Assembly: GCA_946902985.2 (NCBI GenBank) | Contig: OX336389.2 | Location: 794,220,979-794,284,978 of the forward strand | DNA: 64,000 nucleotides | Direction: 5' to 3' | Source of the DNA: Meconema thalassinum | Taxonomy: Eukaryota; Arthropoda; Insecta; Orthoptera; Tettigoniidae | Shown here: positions 22,490 to 33,949 of the stretch, one piece after another | How the letters are laid out: each line of letters starts with the position of its first letter | How positions within the stretch are numbered: the first letter of the stretch is position 1 | The notes under the pieces: generated by a model | The model's input: only the letters and a program-made list of their open reading frames with translations | The model's database searches: none | What the model was told of the DNA's origin: nothing | Program-made: the position numbers and the translations under genes

Positions 22490-23640
22490 TTATCACGATT
22501 ACAATTTTCATTGATCAGGTAAATTTTTCTCAGAAACGTGGAAAGATAGAGCCATACTTTTTGGCATCCACATTGCAGTGTGTATAACAAACATATACAC
22601 AGAGGGAAATTTTAATATAATTTATGTACGCCGAGATATACCAGAAATAAGGTACAATTTTTATTGCATTTTTTTCAGTTTACGAAACAATTAGCTATGA
22701 ATTCATTAAATGTCAATGTATTCAAAATGCTTATGTGTATTTGTTTATGTATATATTGAGGTTGTACTGTAAAATGTACTTGACAATTTGTTGGATAGTT
22801 TGTCACAAAAATGTACCTTTGTGAATCATGGGGTCATCAAATTCAAGAATTGAGAAATAATTCACATTGTTTCGTTAAAATTATGAAAATTTTTCAGTAG
22901 ATGCACCTAACTATTCTTAACCTCTGTACAAACATTCATTTGTGTAACTTCAAAAGTGTGGATTTGGTGAATGATTATATTTGTACATGTATTTCGTGTA
23001 CAGTATGTGCATATTCAAGAATGTTGTATCAACTTAAGAGTGCGGTTAAATCCATCTCCTCTCTAATCGTAGTTGAAATTATTCCATTATAATATTAGTC
23101 ACATAAATGATGATTCCGTTCCAATCTGTCGTCCATTTAAATTTAATCTTAATTCCGAATACCCATATAAATATAAGTTCCATTAAGTTCTCGTAATAAA
23201 TTTTGATCTAATTTTCAACTGCCAAATCTCCATAATTCTATATTCCGCTCAAATTCTAAGTTCTGTTGAACATATTTGGATCTTTACCTCGAGTTTCGTA
23301 GTAGATGAACCTCTGGCAATGTCTCCTCTTCCGATAATGGTCCCATGGTTCCATATGCCAAATGATTATCCACCGTCCTCGCTTTCGTCACGTTTTAGAG
23401 CAGCCCCCCATCTCGCCGTTTAGTTAGCCATATCGTCAAGAAATGAGTTTATATCATATCGGTATTGATGACCTCGATGATTCCGTAATACATCGTGACA
23501 ATGTTCGTGCCGATTCCTGCTCGTATTAGTGAATTATGAACTTTTATAACTGTTTCCAACTATTAAAGATTATAGACTACTACTGCGACATTTCACTCTC
23601 GCGGAAATGCTCTCGTAAGATATATCGTACGCGTCTCGAA
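22490..23640. other. Spacer, no gene recognised
   Basis: A+T-rich sequence with no motif that I can assign. Confidence 0.5.
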
Positions 23641-23647
23641 GCCTGTT

Positions 23648-23845
23648 TTTCTGGGCCCCAGGTTGCAGGTTCGTATCCTGGCGCAGTCAGCTGGCATTTG
23701 AGGGTGCGCAAATGCGAGGGAACCGTGTCAGTAGATTTACTGGCACGTTAAAAATCCCCTTCGGGGCAAAATTCCGGCACCCCGGCGCCTCTAAAAGCCA
23801 GAGTAGTTAAAGGGGACGTAAAACCAATAACATTATTATTATTAT
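23648..23845 (+). mobile_element. tRNA-derived SINE, family D, 5'-truncated, with 12-bp TSD
   Basis: The copy starts inside the tRNA-like head. B box GGTTCGTATCC lies at about 23669, followed by the D body and the tail AATAACATTATTATTATTAT. The flanks TCGAAGCCTGTT at 23636-23647 and 23846-23857 are identical, a clean target-site duplication that fixes both ends. Confidence 0.92.
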
Positions 23846-23859
23846 TCGAAGCCTGTTGC

Positions 23860-24410
23860 AACTGTCTCCCCAAATATGTGCCTCACATGCGTTTCCTGAC
23901 CTTGCTCTATTTCCTTATCTACTTGAGTTCATTCACACTGCGACGTTCACGTATTTGCCCCTCAACGCATACGCAGCGCTCGCTTGTCATAGTGAGTCCA
24001 CGTTATCGTATTGAAAGCAGATAGCACCTGTTGCTTTATGTTACGCGTATCTTATGAGCTTACGATGCAATGTTAATTTCATCATTTCGGAGTGGTTTTT
24101 ATTTTGTATTTCGCATTGAAATATACTGTTGTTTGGATTGTTTTACCGCTGCACCCTGCGTGTTTTGGTACCAGAAATGTTCACATTACGTCCTACACGG
24201 CATATTATCTCAACTATGCCTCTTTCACGTACCGAATGAAAGACAACTGCGGTACTCCGTAATATAATGTTTCTCGATCGCGTCTCGTACACACTGCGAA
24301 ATCATCACGTCCGTCCACACAAAAATACCGTATGTTAGCTGCGTTATGCACGTAGTAAGAGTCCGTTCTTCGCGTGAGCTCCTTGACTCCATGACCTTGT
24401 GACGTTACCT
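23860..24410. other. Spacer, no gene recognised
   Basis: No recognised feature. This stretch is more balanced in base composition than most spacers here. Confidence 0.4.
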
Positions 24411-24414
24411 TCAC

Positions 24415-24937
24415 CCGCGTCAATCTGTGCCATCTATAGTCCTTACTGTTAGTTAACTCTTGAACTATGATTCCTCCTTCCGTCAATCTGTGACATCTAT
24501 AGTCCTTAGTTAACTCCTGAAGTGTGATTCCTCCTTCCATTAATCTGTGTCATCTATATTCCTTAGTTAACTCCTGAACTATAATTCCTCCTTCCGTCAA
24601 TCTGTGCCATCTATAGTCCTTAGTTAACTCCTGAACTATGATTCCTCTTTCCGTCAATCTGTGCCATCTATTGTCCTTAGTTAACTCCTGAACTATGATT
24701 CCTCCTTCCGTCAATCTGTGCCATATATAGTCCTTAGTTAACTCCTGAACTATGAGTCCTCCTTCCGTCTATCTGTACCATCTATAGTCCTTAGTTAACT
24801 CCTGAACTATGATTCCTCCTTCCGTCAATCTGTGCCATTTGTAGTCCTTAGTTAACTCCTGAACTATGATTCCTCCTGCCATCAATCTGTGCCATCAATA
24901 GTCCTTAGTTAACTCTTGAACTATGATTCCTCCTTCA
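24415..24937. repeat. 57-bp minisatellite, about 9-10 units
   Basis: The unit reads around CTGTGCCATCTATAGTCCTT, then AGTTAACTCCTGAACTATGA. Its AATCTG anchor recurs at 24422, 24485, 24542, 24599, 24656, 24713, 24770, 24827 and 24884. The spacing is 57 bp except in the first unit, which carries a 6-bp insertion. It ends at TTCCTCCTTCATATTGCC. The 108-codon minus-strand frame here is repeat-derived. Confidence 0.95.
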
Positions 24938-24939
24938 TA

Positions 24940-25450
24940 TTGCCGACTAGTTTCATGACAGTGATAATTCATGAAACTTAGTCTAAATTGTTACTCACTG
25001 AATCGAATCACAATATTCTTAAATGGATCAGAATATTAAAAATAATTATAAACATAAATTCATGGTACTGTGGTTTTTCAATGAGTATGTCAGGATGCGT
25101 ATTCAGCCTTATTGCGTCATCTTTTTGTCACATGACTATGCAGCGTTATCGGATCTCATGACACCATGCCATATCGGTGACAGTAGGTTGTAAATGTTCA
25201 CTATATGTTATAAACTCCTAATGTGATAAGGTTCTGCTGACGTTCGCTTGACGGGAAGAACCTGACATCCTCTTAACCCCATTCGATAATATGTTGTACA
25301 ATTAATTTATTTAATTTTCGTTGGGTTGGCGAGTAGATCGTAATTCACCCACCTATTTGTTTCGGCACGTTAACATGTTATACGACTGAGCTCTATTTAT
25401 ACGTACGTCCCTGCCTTACAATTGCTTGCTCTATAGGTAAAGTGATAAAG
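24940..25450. other. Spacer, no gene recognised
   Basis: A+T-rich, no motif seen. Confidence 0.4.
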
Positions 25451-25454
25451 TCCG

Positions 25455-26125
25455 GCATTGCTTCCACTTACTTGTGCCGGGCTCCTCTCTGCCTTATTTC
25501 CTGTCGACCTCACTTTGTCAACTCTTGTTCTCTTCTGACCCCGACGGTATTAGGGTATCCGAGGCCTAGGGAGTCTCTTCCTTTCCCGCCTTAATTGGCC
25601 CTTGTTTCATCTTTTCTGATACCCTCCTTCTGCGAGGGGTCAGCCTTCTTTTTCTCTTCCTTTTACCTCCTGCCTTGTGCTCTAGGCCCTTAAGGAGGCA
25701 GGGTGTATGTAGCCCCACCACTTCTGGTGCACCCTAGATAATGCTACACCCTCAGGGGCTCACGGCTGGTGAGTTCAGGAGTTGGCGACCCCGAGGGATT
25801 CCTGAGCTGGGTCCGTTTTCCCCTTTTGTCCCTTACCTTTGGGGCGGACCCTCTCCTCTTTCACTTTCCTATATGCCTTTCATGGCTCTCCTTCCTTCCA
25901 AGTCCTTCAATCCGCCTCCTCCGAGGGTTGAGGGCATTTCTTTTCCTTCTGTCCTTTTATTTGCTTATTCTCCTTTAGTTTTCCATTTCTTCTTCTAGTA
26001 TGTAGGTTATTAGTTAGTTTTAGTTTTAAGTTCGCTTTTCATTTTCATCTTCACGATCACCCAAACCATTAGGGGCCGATAACCTAGATGTTAGGCCCCT
26101 TAAAACAACAATTATCATCATCATG
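25455..26125 (+). repeat. Interspersed repeat family Z (~670 bp) with 3' terminal hairpin
   Basis: The copy runs from GCATTGCTTCCACTTACTTG to a terminal hairpin at 26071-26100, where AGGGGCC pairs with GGCCCCT. A CAACAATTATCATCATCATG tail follows. A second copy at 32600-32995 aligns over the first 400 bp, including CACTTCTGGTGCAC and GGGATTCCTGAGCTGGGTCC. A reversed piece lies at 47286-47460. The microsatellite-like tail suggests a retroposon. The pyrimidine-rich middle gives several frames that I do not regard as genes. Confidence 0.8.
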
Positions 26126-27780
26126 ATCATCATTGTGTCGTGCTCGTTCGCGTTGTGTTTGATATTCACGAACTCATTGCATTCTGAATCTATTCGCTTT
26201 TCGTTCATTTTCAGTCGCTCTCGACATGCCAATACGACTATTTTCATTATCCGTCGCTCGTTGGTCATCAGTGCGGTTTGCACGTGAAGTACCTCGCCGC
26301 GCTTTTAACTGGCTTTGACGACCTCTGTCAGCTCTTCCTCTCCATGGCTTTGTAATGGACACTGTAAAACGAAATGGAATTTCGGTATTGTAATGAACAC
26401 TGTAAAACGACACGGAATTGTTTTCATAGTAACTCAAATCTATCGAACTTAACAATATTGACATCCTTTCTGTTAGTAGGCTACGTTCTCACATTTGTGA
26501 TGTTGGTATAAACACATTAACGTGTAATGTAATATTATTATAACATACCTTAATACGCTGTAATTTGATTATACAGTATATAGAGATATGAATGATTCTG
26601 TTATGTTAACTATTATTTTGTTGCACGTATTGATCAAAGGGTATGGTATTGGATGTTATCTTTGCTCATAGAAGATTTTGAAGTGGATGCACTGTGTCAC
26701 CATCTGTCCGTCAATTTATAAGATTCAATATTGGCGTGGCTTTGTAATGTAAATTAATTTTAAAATACTGTCAATTCGATTTCGTTCAAACCACTATTTA
26801 AACACTGTCTACCATAATGAGAAATCGCAATTGAAATTTGAGCTCCATGTTGGATATCTTGGAAGGTATGAATAGGAGCTATTTCAAAATTGGCACACGT
26901 ATAGATACTGTAATAATATTGCAGTTTAATTTCCAGGAGGCCATAAATCGCAGTGTTGCCAAAATGAATATACGCCTTCTGATAGGTCCAAATTTTAAAT
27001 GCATATAACTTCTACACTATCAATTGGATTTCAACCAAATTTCGTATGTGCTATGTGTACATAAACAGACATGACTGAACGTATTATTAAGATACCACTT
27101 GACATTTGTCTCCAATTTCCTGATTATTGTGTTTTTAGAGATCTTGGAAATGCGTTGCCCTAGCACAAGGTGTAGATGCATTGTCAAAGGAAAACATTCC
27201 ATGTTACGCACGTGGGCCGCATAACCTGTACCAAAAGCTTGTGCAGATTTAACCCAAGGCCTATTTTTTTTTTACTGGAGTGCAATGTTGCATACGTCCC
27301 CCTTAATTTGCATTTTGTGACTATTTTGAATCTAAATTACATTTTGTAAGTATTTTCTATCTAAAATGCATTTTGTAAATATTGTCAATTCAAATAACAG
27401 TACAGTAAGTATGTAGTTAGTTATAGTTGTAAGTAGGTAGTTAGTTTGTCTATTAGATATATGTCATTGTTCTATTAGACTGTGGTGTGTGAGTGTGTCT
27501 GGTAGCAGTTGCATTGTTTATTAGTTATAGTTCATTGTTTCAGTAGACTGTGATGTGTGAGGGTGCATGTGAGTGTGCCTGGTGACAGACTGTTTTAGTG
27601 GTACCGTAGTATTTGTTGTTGGTGGAAATTTAGTATTTTTTTTTGTTAGTAGAATATTGGTATTTAATTGTTAGTACGGTAGAAGGTTAGTATTTTTGTC
27701 AGTAGAATTGCTCTTTACTTATTCTGAAAGGGAGTAGCAGCCTTTCAGAATAAATCAATTCTTTACTAGTCTTATAGACG
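26126..27780. other. Spacer, no gene recognised
   Basis: The region 27330-27660 contains internal similarity: TTTGTAARTATTTTCTAT-type and GTAGTTAGTTATAGT-type short repeats, and two GACTGTGRTGTGTGAG blocks. A perfect 13-bp stem lies at 27719-27753. No coding sequence is seen. Confidence 0.5.
27719..27753. other. Perfect 13-bp hairpin
   Basis: TTATTCTGAAAGG at 27719-27731 pairs perfectly with CCTTTCAGAATAA at 27741-27753 around a 9-nt loop. It lies just upstream of the RTE LINE. It may be part of the LINE 5' region or of an older repeat. Confidence 0.7.
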
Positions 27781-27799
27781 GTTAAGATATTGATAATAT

Positions 27800-30700
27800 A
27801 AGCCAAATAATGGCTACACTGCGTCCTGCTGCACGGTTGAAAGCAACGGAAAACTACAGCCGTATGCTATTCCCGAGGATATGCACCTCTCTATGCATAA
27901 TTACATGTGATGATGGCCTCCTCCCTTGTAAAATTTCAATCCGGAGGTAAACTAGTCCCCCGTTCGGATCTCCGGGTGGGAACTAATCGAGAGGGGGTTA
28001 ACATCACAGAAGTGACAAAGAGGAAATCTGACATTCTACGGATCGGAGCGTGGAATGTTAGAAGTCTGCTAGGAAGTGGAAGGTTAGAAAACTTAGAAAG
28101 GGAAATGGATAGGTTGAGGTTGGATTTGGTTGGGATTAGTGAAATGCGCTGGCAGGAAGAACAGGACTTTTGGTCAGGAGACTATAGGGTCATTAGCACT
28201 AAATCAAACAATGGCCAAGCAGGGGTTGGCCTCATATTGAGTAGGAAACTTGGACAGCGGGTGGAATATTATGAGCAATATAGTGAACGGATTATTGTAG
28301 CAAAAATCAATACTAAACCTACCTGCACCACAGTGGTACAAGTCTATATGCCTACCAGTCAAGCTGATGATGAGGATGTTGAAAAGGTCTACGAAGAAAT
28401 AGACGAAATTCTGAGGTATATCAAGGGTGATGAAAATGTTATAGTAATGGGAGATTGGAATGCTGTGGTAGGAAAAGGGAGAGAAGGGAAGATAGTAGGA
28501 GATTTCGGATTAGGTGAAAGGAATGATCGAGGAAGCAGGCTGGTAGAATTCTGCACCGAGCATGAATTGGTCATAGCTAACACCTTATTCAATAACCACA
28601 ATAGAAGAATATACACATGGATGAGACCAGGAGATACAGGGCGTTACCAAATCAACTTCATTATGGTCAAGCAGAGGTTTCGAAACCAGATTTTGGATTG
28701 TAAAACATATCCTGGTGCTGACATAAACTCTGACCACTATCTGGTTGTAATGAATTGCAGATTAAAGTTGAAGAAACTGAAGAAAAGTCAAAAGCCAAAA
28801 AGGTGGGCAATAGACAGACTGAAAGAGAAGGATGTAAACGAAAGATTCAATAAGAGTATAAAGGAAGGACTAATGAAAAACCCTAAACAAACTTCAATTG
28901 CAGACGAATGGGCACTTTTGAAGAATGAAATAACAAATTCGTAGAAGAAAACATTGGTAGGAAAGAAAGAATAGGGAGAAAACCGTGGATCACTCAGGAT
29001 ATACTAGAATTGATGGATGAAAGGCGGAAACACAAGAATGTAAGAGATGAAAAGGGGAAAGCAGAATACAGACGTCTGAGAAATGAGGTTAACAAGAAGT
29101 GCAAGGAAGCGAAAGAAAAATGGTTGAAAGAGAAATGTGCAGGTATAGAAAATTGTCTGCAATTAGGAAAAGTAGACACAGCTTATCGAAGGATTAAGAA
29201 TACTTTTGGGGAAAAGAAGACTAAGTGCTGTAATATTAAGGATACAAATGGAAAGCCTCTAACAGATAGGGAAGAAAAGGTTGAGAGATGGAAAGATTAC
29301 ATCGAGAGTTTGTATAAGGGAATGGAGATTGAGAATCATGTAATGGAAAGGGAGGAGGAAATTGATGAGGATGCGAAAGGAGATTTAATATTGAGATCAG
29401 AATTTGATAGAGCTTTGGAAGACTTAAGCAGGAACAAAGCACCAGGCATAGATGATATACCGATTGAGTTGCTACGCTGCATAGGAGATGAAGGTCTGAT
29501 CAGGTTATTTCACTTGGTGTGTAGGATTTATGAGACAGGTGAGGTACCCCCTGATTTCAAGAAGAATGTAATCATCCCTATACCAAAGAAAGTGGGAGCT
29601 GACAGATGTGAAGATTACCGTACAATCAGCTTGATTACTCATGCTTCAAAGATCCTGTCTAGAATAATTTACAAGAGGATTGAAAGCCAGATAGAAACGG
29701 AGTTGGGTGAAGACCAGTTTGGTTTCAGGAGAAATGTAGGAACAAGGGAAGCTGTACTAGGTCTTAGGCTGATTTTGGAAGGTAGAATAAGGAAAGATAA
29801 GAGAACATTCATGGCTTTTGTAGACTTAGAAAAGGCTTTTGATAATGTTGATTGGACTAAATTGTTTGACATTTTGAAATCGATTGGAATAAAGTACAGG
29901 GATAGGAGGGTGATATACAATCTGTACAGAAACCAGACAGCAGTCATTCGAGTTGAAGGACATGAGAGAGAAGCTGGTATTCAGAAAGGTGTAAGGCAAG
30001 GCTGCAACTTATCACCCATACTTTTCAATCTTTACATTGAACAAGCAATGAAGGAAATTAGAGAATAATTTAAAGTGGGAGTGAAGATTCAAGGAGAAAT
30101 AATTTCAACTCTGAGATTTGCTGATGACATCGTCATCTTGGCCGACAAGCCTGAGGATTTGAATGAGTTTTTGAATGGTATGGACTCCGTCTTACGGAAA
30201 GAATTCATGATGAAAATTAATAAATGTAAAACAAAAATACTGGAATGCAGCCGAAATAAATCAGAAACCTCTATGGAGATCAAATTGGCAGGTGAAAAGC
30301 TGAAGGAAGTAGGAGACTTCTGCTACTTAGGAAGCAGAATAACCAGTGATGGACGAAGCAAAGAGGATATAAAAAGTAGGTTGGCTCAGGCAAAGAAAGC
30401 ATTTCTACAAAAAGGGAATCTGCTGACATCGAATATAGATTTAGGTATTAGGAAGTCATTTTTGAAAGCCTTTGTCTGGTGCGTGGCGCTCTATGGAAGT
30501 GAAACTTGGACTATTGGTGCAGCAGAAAAGAGGAGAATTGAAGCATTTGAAATGTGGTGTTACAGGAGAATGATGAAGATCAGATGGGTAGATAGGGTTA
30601 CAAACAAAGAGGTATTAAGACGAGTGGGAGAGGAGAGATGTTTCTGGCGGCTGTTAATGAAGAGAAGAGATAGGTTGGTAGGACACAAACTAAGACACCC

Positions 30701-30916
30701 AGGAATAGCAAGCTTAGTTATGGAAGGAAGGGTCGAGGACAAAAACTGTAGGGGTAGACCAAGGTTAGAATATGTTAAGCAGATTGCCTCGGATGTAGGG
30801 TGTCGGAGCTATGTAGAGATGAAACGATTAGCTCAGGACAGGGAGGCATGGAGAGCTGCATCAAACCAGTCAAAAGACTGAAGACTCAAACAACAACAAC
30901 AACAACAACAACATAG
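27800..30916 (+). mobile_element. RTE-clade non-LTR retrotransposon, nearly intact
   Basis: The element spans a short 5' leader, one endonuclease-RT ORF and an (AAC)n tail that starts within a few bases of the stop codon (30879-30881, tail to about 30912). A minimal 3' UTR with a microsatellite tail is typical of the RTE clade. The 5' boundary is uncertain. I place it near 27800 because GGCTACACTGCGTCCTGCTG appears to belong to the element. No clear target duplication was found. Confidence 0.85.
27907..30881 (+). pseudogene. RTE LINE endonuclease-reverse transcriptase ORF (one frameshift, one stop)
   Basis: The endonuclease domain begins with RIGAWNVRSLLGSG (about residue 46), followed by GISEMRW, VQVYMPTSQ, VIVMGDWNAVVG and NSDHYLVV, the core blocks of the EEP fold. 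The RT follows with NKAPGIDDIPIELL, ISLITHASKIL, QFGFRRNVGTREA, FVDLEKAFDNVDW, GVRQGCNLSPILFNLYI and LRFADDIVILAD, so the catalytic aspartates (AFD and ADD) are present. A C-terminal region with CYLGSRITSDGR and GRPRLEYV ends at 30881. Two lesions are visible: a 1-nt deletion near 28936-28940, and a TAA at 30066-30068 between GVRQGC and the FADD block. The conserved catalytic residues and few lesions mean a young copy. Its products would nick DNA and copy element (and possibly SINE) RNA at the target. Confidence 0.92.
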
Positions 30917-31280
30917 GTAAAGCTGTTGTACTTTATAAATGTGTCACTGACTCACCATTAATCAGTAATGTAGGTGCGAGTCTATTTAATAGTTTAGTCA
31001 AGTAGGCTAGTCTAAGTCAAGCTCCACGTCTGAACATGCAACGGGCACTCAAATATCCAAGGTTCGAATTCTGACACTGAAAGCGACCATCCTGAGTGGG
31101 GATATTCCAAGATCTTCCCTATTCGTTTGAGGTACCATACGTTTCGTCCCTAGTCACCTATATAAGTAACACACTCCATAAAACTGTCATGTCGCAATCT
31201 CCTAAATAAAACAACGTTTGATTAATATGCTGCTATGGTTTTGAAGGAGTTGATTAATTGGATCTCCCAAGGAACGTCTC
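30917..31280. other. Spacer, no gene recognised
   Basis: Around 31060-31080 a GGTTCGAATTCTGAC stretch resembles a B box, but no matching head or second copy supports a SINE. Confidence 0.35.
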
Positions 31281-31290
31281 ATGAATCAGA

Positions 31291-31404
31291 AGGAAGGAAG
31301 GAAGATTGTAGTTTTACGTGATCGTGAATCTTGTGATTATGAGCCACGGGACCTCCTTTTTACGTGGAATCCGAACCACAGGACATGGCATTTCATTTCG
31401 AAGC
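31291..31404 (-). mobile_element. SINE family B, 5'-truncated, with 10-bp TSD
   Basis: This is the reverse-oriented 3' half of SINE B (GGAAGGAAG tail, then GTAGTTTTACGTGATCGTGA and GGCATTTCATTTCGAAGC). ATGAATCAGA flanks it at 31281-31290 and 31405-31414. The promoter boxes are missing because of 5' truncation. Confidence 0.9.
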
Positions 31405-31508
31405 ATGAATCAGAGGACGAGCCATTATTTACAGGTGGTACGAATAAAAACACATGGAATGGAACCCCACTACGCAATAGGGATTAATAATAATAATGAT
31501 AATAATAT

Positions 31509-31829
31509 AATTTTTTTTTAGCGTATGGCTTTTAGTGCCGGGATTGTCCGAGGACATGTTCGGCTCGCCAGTTTTGTAGCTGCTTCGAGACGGACACCCA
31601 ATGGGTGAGCTACAAGTACCGTTGGGGAGGAAAGTTGGGAGGGAAGGGCGAGGAGTTGGAAGGTAGCGGCTGTGGCCTATAGTTAGGGACCAACCCCGGC
31701 ATTTGCCGGGAAGGAAGATGGGAAACCACAGAAGACCATCTTCAAGGTTGCCGGCGGGGGGATTCGAACCTCCTCGCCTCCCGGATGTGAGCTACTGCCA
31801 ACAGTCGTAACGACCACGGCTAACTCACC
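31509..31829 (-). mobile_element. SINE family A, full length, with 7-bp TSD
   Basis: On the minus strand this is a full copy of the element at 3793-4127, with a B box (GGTTCGAATCC) near 31766-31776 and an A-rich tail (the T run at 31511). ATAATAT occurs at 31502-31508 and 31830-31836, a likely target duplication. Confidence 0.9.
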
Positions 31830-31839
31830 ATAATATTAG

Positions 31840-32590
31840 TAATAAACCGTCACTCGGCCTAGCAGTCATAACCTTCAAGCATTACGTCACTAACCAAGCT
31901 CATACGCAAAATCGAGCCCACTAGATTCATTATTATATCTCTCAGTGGGATGAATCAAAATATTAGCTTTCCGTTTTGGTCGTTAGATTCAGCGTTTCTT
32001 TCATACCACAGATCACTCAGAATTCTGTCTTGTTAGCTTCAGAACATATTGCGGTCTAGTCGGGCCTTGTCACTCCATTACGCTGTCTTCCCTTTATTGT
32101 GCTCAGCTCGTTGGGGTGGACATGTCTCACTGTCATGAACTTCCTTTGTTGACGAGAGGAGGTTAACATTTTCATCTATGGGACTTCTGTTAGAAATTGT
32201 TGCGGAAATATTTTACATTCTTATTCTTTATTTATCATTTGAAATATTCGCTTATGAGATCATATGATGAGTGTGTGTTCGTTAGTTTATTTGCTCCCCT
32301 AATTAATTCTGACAGGCTGGAGCAATTTCAATTGAACTTGGCAAGAACTTTCTTGGTAGATGGCCTTGCTGTTCCACCCCCTTAAGACAACAATTGCTAA
32401 CAACTTCAAGGATTTTCTTATGTCCAGGCTTACCCCAACAATGCAATTCAAGAGTACATGTCACCAATTTACAGTAAAATGGCGGCTGAGCGACATATTT
32501 TATCAGTTCTCAGTATCTCCGAAATTTTGACAGCAATCAATCTGAAATAGTGCCCCACCCCCATGGGATCACGACTAGTGAGACGTGGGT
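31840..32590. other. Spacer, no gene recognised
   Basis: Nothing recognisable. Confidence 0.4.
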
Positions 32591-32599
32591 TGGCGACTA

Positions 32600-32995
32600 T
32601 TCCGTCATTGCTTCCACCTACTTGTGCCGGGCTCCTCTCTACCATCTTTCCTGTTGACCTCCCTTGGTCAACTCATGTTCTCTCCCGATCCTGGCGGTAT
32701 CAGGGTATCGAAAGTCTAGGGAATCATTCACTTTTCCGCCTTAATTCGCCCTTGTCTCATCTTTCCTGATCCCTCATTTGTCGAGGGGTCAGACCTATGG
32801 TGTCCCGTGCCTTCTGCTCAAATTCCTAAAGAAGGCAGGGAGTGTGTAGCCCCACCACTTCTGGTGCACTATGGATAGTGCTTCACCCTCAAGGTCTCAC
32901 GACTGGTGAGTTCGGGAATTGGCACCGAGGGATTCCTGAGCTGGGTCCAAATTTTCCCCTTTTCCCAGTGACTCTGGGCGGTATGGATGCACATA
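32600..32995 (+). repeat. Repeat family Z, partial copy
   Basis: Aligns with 25457-25850. Shared blocks are CTTGTGCCGGGCTCCTCTCT, TGTAGCCCCACCACTTCTGG and GGGATTCCTGAGCTGGGTCC. The 3' half and the terminal hairpin are absent. The sequence switches to a mariner remnant at about 33000. Confidence 0.85.
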
Positions 32996-33004
32996 GTATA
33001 CAGG

Positions 33005-33260
33005 TCCAGATCTTGCACTATGCGATTTCATATGTTCGACAAGCTGAAAGAGCATCGTGTGGGAAAGAGATTCACCAACGATTAAAAAAGTTCACATACT
33101 TTTTCTCGAATGGCTCCGTGATGATGGAGCGGAATTATGTCGTCGATGAATTGCACTATTGGTAGAGCGTTCCGACCGTTGTATAGAGAGACTTTGTGAC
33201 TATGTTGAAAAATGGTATCAGGTATCTGAGCCACTTTGTAGTATAGTATAACATTCAAAA
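33005..33260 (+). pseudogene. Mariner-like transposase, C-terminal fragment
   Basis: In one plus frame, 33090-33235 reads HILFLEWLRDDGAELCRR, then a stop, then IALLVERSDRCIERLCDYVE and KWYQV. The pattern of WLR...G...L..R.D.CI...GDYVEK is the C-terminal signature of mariner transposases. The catalytic core is absent or unrecognisable. It is a short, decayed remnant directly after the Z copy. Confidence 0.6.
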
Positions 33261-33329
33261 AAGTTATTTGGCCTGCCATAATCATGTGCAACTTACTTTC
33301 TGAAGTCCCTTCATATATGAAGCATTTGT

Positions 33330-33940
33330 TATGCTATTGCCGACAGAGCATTTTGCATTGTTGGGTAACTTGTTCCTCAGTTTGAAGTTTCTGAGGAGAG
33401 TTATTCAATCATCCACCTACCGTGACCCATACATGCTCAATAGGGCATGGGTCAGTAGACCTAACAGGGCATTGGAAGGTGTCATGAGTGGCTTTCCTGC
33501 AGAGAATAAATTGTGAGCGAGGTCGTTGTTCCACTGAAACATCTCTCTCGAAAATTTTGCCGTCAGAGAGACCACCACCGTATTGAATGTCGAGTCAACA
33601 TAAAAAATACCGTTAATATTGTCCTCAACAACCGACTACTGAGATGTAAAGTTGAAACCAATAGCTGTGCAGATCATAATGGTTGGTTTTGGTCCCCTGT
33701 ACCCAGTATAAGATCAGTTTGTGTACTCTACCCACAACGTTAACAGAAATTATTCCAACAACCATTACGACTATAACAGTATGCCTTTCGTCTGACAGGT
33801 CTTCCTCGAGACCAGGCCGCCTTTACACATCGTTAATATTGAACTTTCTCCAGGGGAATGGCACTGTTTGTTTCACAGCGTGGGGTGCCATAGCATATGT
33901 AAATCAGGAATGGTGTCTCAGAGCAATCCGAATTTAGCAA
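33330..33940 (-). pseudogene. Tc1-like transposase remnant
   Basis: On the minus strand, FQWNNDLAHNLFSAGK (about 33490-33545) resembles the FQQDNAxxH block that holds the second catalytic Asp, here replaced by Asn. Just downstream in another frame, CPVRSTDPCPIEHVWVTVGG (about 33420-33480) matches the SPDLNPIEHVWD block of Tc1-like transposases. An upstream stretch with a GIISVN-type block (about 33740-33760) could be the VWGGISVNG region. Frameshifts and several stops separate these pieces. Confidence 0.55.
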
Positions 33941-33949
33941 ATATTATAC

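Noticed and set aside
24415..24937. Possible CRISPR-like array
   Set aside because: Units are contiguous 57-bp copies without unique spacers, and the context is eukaryotic. It is a minisatellite.
25741..25998. Plus-strand frames of 69-85 codons
   Set aside because: They lie in the pyrimidine-rich body of repeat family Z and are not maintained in the second copy at 32.6 kb.
31030..31140. Possible additional tRNA-derived SINE
   Set aside because: Only a single B-box-like word (GGTTCGAATTC) is present, without an A box, body match or second copy.
33770..33930. Plus-strand GNGTVCFTAWGAIAY segment as a transposase block
   Set aside because: The other strand has clearer and better ordered Tc1-like blocks nearby, and this match is short and isolated.
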